A stretch of 64,000 nt of DNA from Novosphingobium kunmingense. Its GTDB lineage: Bacteria; Pseudomonadota; Alphaproteobacteria; Sphingomonadales; Sphingomonadaceae. The notes under the pieces were generated by a model. The model saw only the letters and a program-made list of their open reading frames with translations. It ran no database searches and had not been told where the DNA came from. Made by a program: the position numbers and the translations under genes. The stretch's first letter is position 1, and each line of letters starts with the position of its first letter. Positions 63,437 to 64,000 of this stretch are shown in pieces. Where the stretch lies: contig NZ_PHUF01000003.1 of NCBI RefSeq assembly GCF_002813245.1, forward strand, positions 248,001-312,000, given 5' to 3'.

Positions 63437-64000
63437 CGAACCGCGTCCGCGATGATCGCGGCAAGGACGGACGTTCCGGCCGCAGTGAGGTGCACGATGT
63501 CGGCATAGCAGGCATCGCCCCAGCGCGGGTCCGCGGCAAGGTCGACGATCCCGATCGAGCGGTCGTCCTGCCCGAGCGAGCGGGCATAAGCGACCAGGTC
63601 ATCCCGCCCGCAGCCGCCGCGATAGGGCAGGCAGACTAAGGTGACCGTGCCGGCAAAGGATCCGCCCAGCGCGGCGAAGCGCGTCCGGTTGGCCTCGCGC
63701 TGGTCGGGGGTGACGCCGGACTGCCGGACCGTTCGGGCGCCGAAGCGGCGGTAGAGCGTGCGCGCGGCGAGGAACGGTGCAAGCAAGGCAGGCTTCTGCG
63801 TCGGAAAGGACAAGGTGCTCTCCCCTTCGCCGATCGTGTCGAGGTCGCCGGGGTTGAGCAGCAGAATGAGATGGTCTGCCTTGCGCCACGCCGGCAAGGC
63901 TTCCAGTGCTCCCAGAGTGTTGGCCAGCGCCCAGCCGTGGCACGCAACCGGCCGCACCGGTTGCCCGGTTGCCGCGGCAAGGCGTTCGGCAAGGGTATCG
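63433..64000 (-). CDS. SGNH/GDSL family hydrolase (partial, 5' end outside window)
   Basis: About 189 C-terminal residues are present. The frame is open to the window edge (preceding residues DTLAERLAAATG). HLILLLNPGDLD gives the block III strand with its Asn, and YADIVHLTAAGTSVLA carries the terminal Asp-x-x-His pair of the SGNH catalytic triad. The catalytic serine would lie beyond base 64000. Such enzymes often remove or add acyl groups on surface polysaccharides. It is coupled by an ATGA overlap to the fucosyltransferase-like gene. Confidence 0.78.
   Translation of the reverse strand, partial: DTLAERLAAATGQPVRPVACHGWALANTLGALEALPAWRKADHLILLLNPGDLDTIGEGESTLSFPTQKPALLAPFLAARTLYRRFGARTVRQSGVTPDQREANRTRFAALGGSFAGTVTLVCLPYRGGCGRDDLVAYARSLGQDDRSIGIVDLAADPRWGDACYADIVHLTAAGTSVLAAIIADAVR

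Overview
The window is a high-GC (roughly 65%), densely coded chromosomal segment from an alphaproteobacterium. The gene content fits the order Sphingomonadales (Novosphingobium/Sphingomonas/Erythrobacter-like). Pointers are the HWE-kinase bacteriophytochrome with its heme oxygenase, the HIG1-domain protein, the DUF4167 protein, the lptB-rpoN pair and a CIRCE-controlled groESL operon. The genus assignment is inference only. I see no rRNA, tRNA, insertion sequence, phage or CRISPR array.

Region 1 (1-11,100) is the RNA polymerase/ribosomal-stalk region in an unusual layout. rpoB and rpoC are on the minus strand with an FkbM-type methyltransferase gene fitted between them. rplJ-rplL are on the plus strand, so the usual rplJL-rpoBC series is broken into two divergent units. 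Between the two units lies a small cassette of three genes: a 41-residue hydrophobic protein, a DUF2975 membrane protein and a Cro/CI-type regulator. It is preceded by two identical TATCG-N5-CGATA palindromes.

Region 2 (11,100-20,310) holds a divergent HxlR regulator/acyl-CoA dehydrogenase pair with a direct-repeat operator candidate, a MATE exporter, the groES-groEL operon behind a CIRCE element, the potassium transporter kup, and a class A beta-lactamase-like hydrolase whose omega loop lacks the usual glutamate.

Region 3 (20,310-34,700) is mixed. It contains a secreted DUF305-LVIVD fusion protein, an operon with separate kinase-like (APH) and acyl-CoA dehydrogenase genes resembling a split ACAD10/ACAD11, a YkvA-family protein, an alanine-rich lipoprotein, polA with an overlapping MscS channel gene, a bacterial CDC48/p97-type double AAA ATPase, a candidate small RNA, a tandem universal stress protein and a HAD hydrolase related to the ACAD10 N-terminal domain.

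Region 4 (34,690-39,610) has a LysR regulator divergent from a 3-oxoacid CoA-transferase (two subunits), then a nitronate monooxygenase-like flavoprotein coupled to a ferritin-like di-iron protein, then a glutathione transferase.

Region 5 (39,600-46,590, minus strand) is a housekeeping run: hisS-prfA-prmC with 4-base overlaps, then a DUF4167 protein, lnt and metK.

Region 6 (46,670-57,400) has an M61 peptidase with PDZ domain, a DUF1345 protein, ppa, pmbA/tldE, a small membrane protein, lptB-rpoN, and a bacteriophytochrome kinase translationally coupled to a heme oxygenase that would supply its biliverdin.

Region 7 (57,560-64,000) has an HNH endonuclease, gluQ, a HIG1 protein, a PduO-type corrinoid adenosyltransferase, a 3-hydroxyacyl-CoA dehydrogenase, and the edge of a polysaccharide-type locus: a flippase, a NodZ/GT23-like fucosyltransferase and an SGNH hydrolase cut by the window end. 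Very long open frames opposite rpoB, rpoC, polA and the phytochrome gene are codon-bias shadows and were left out.
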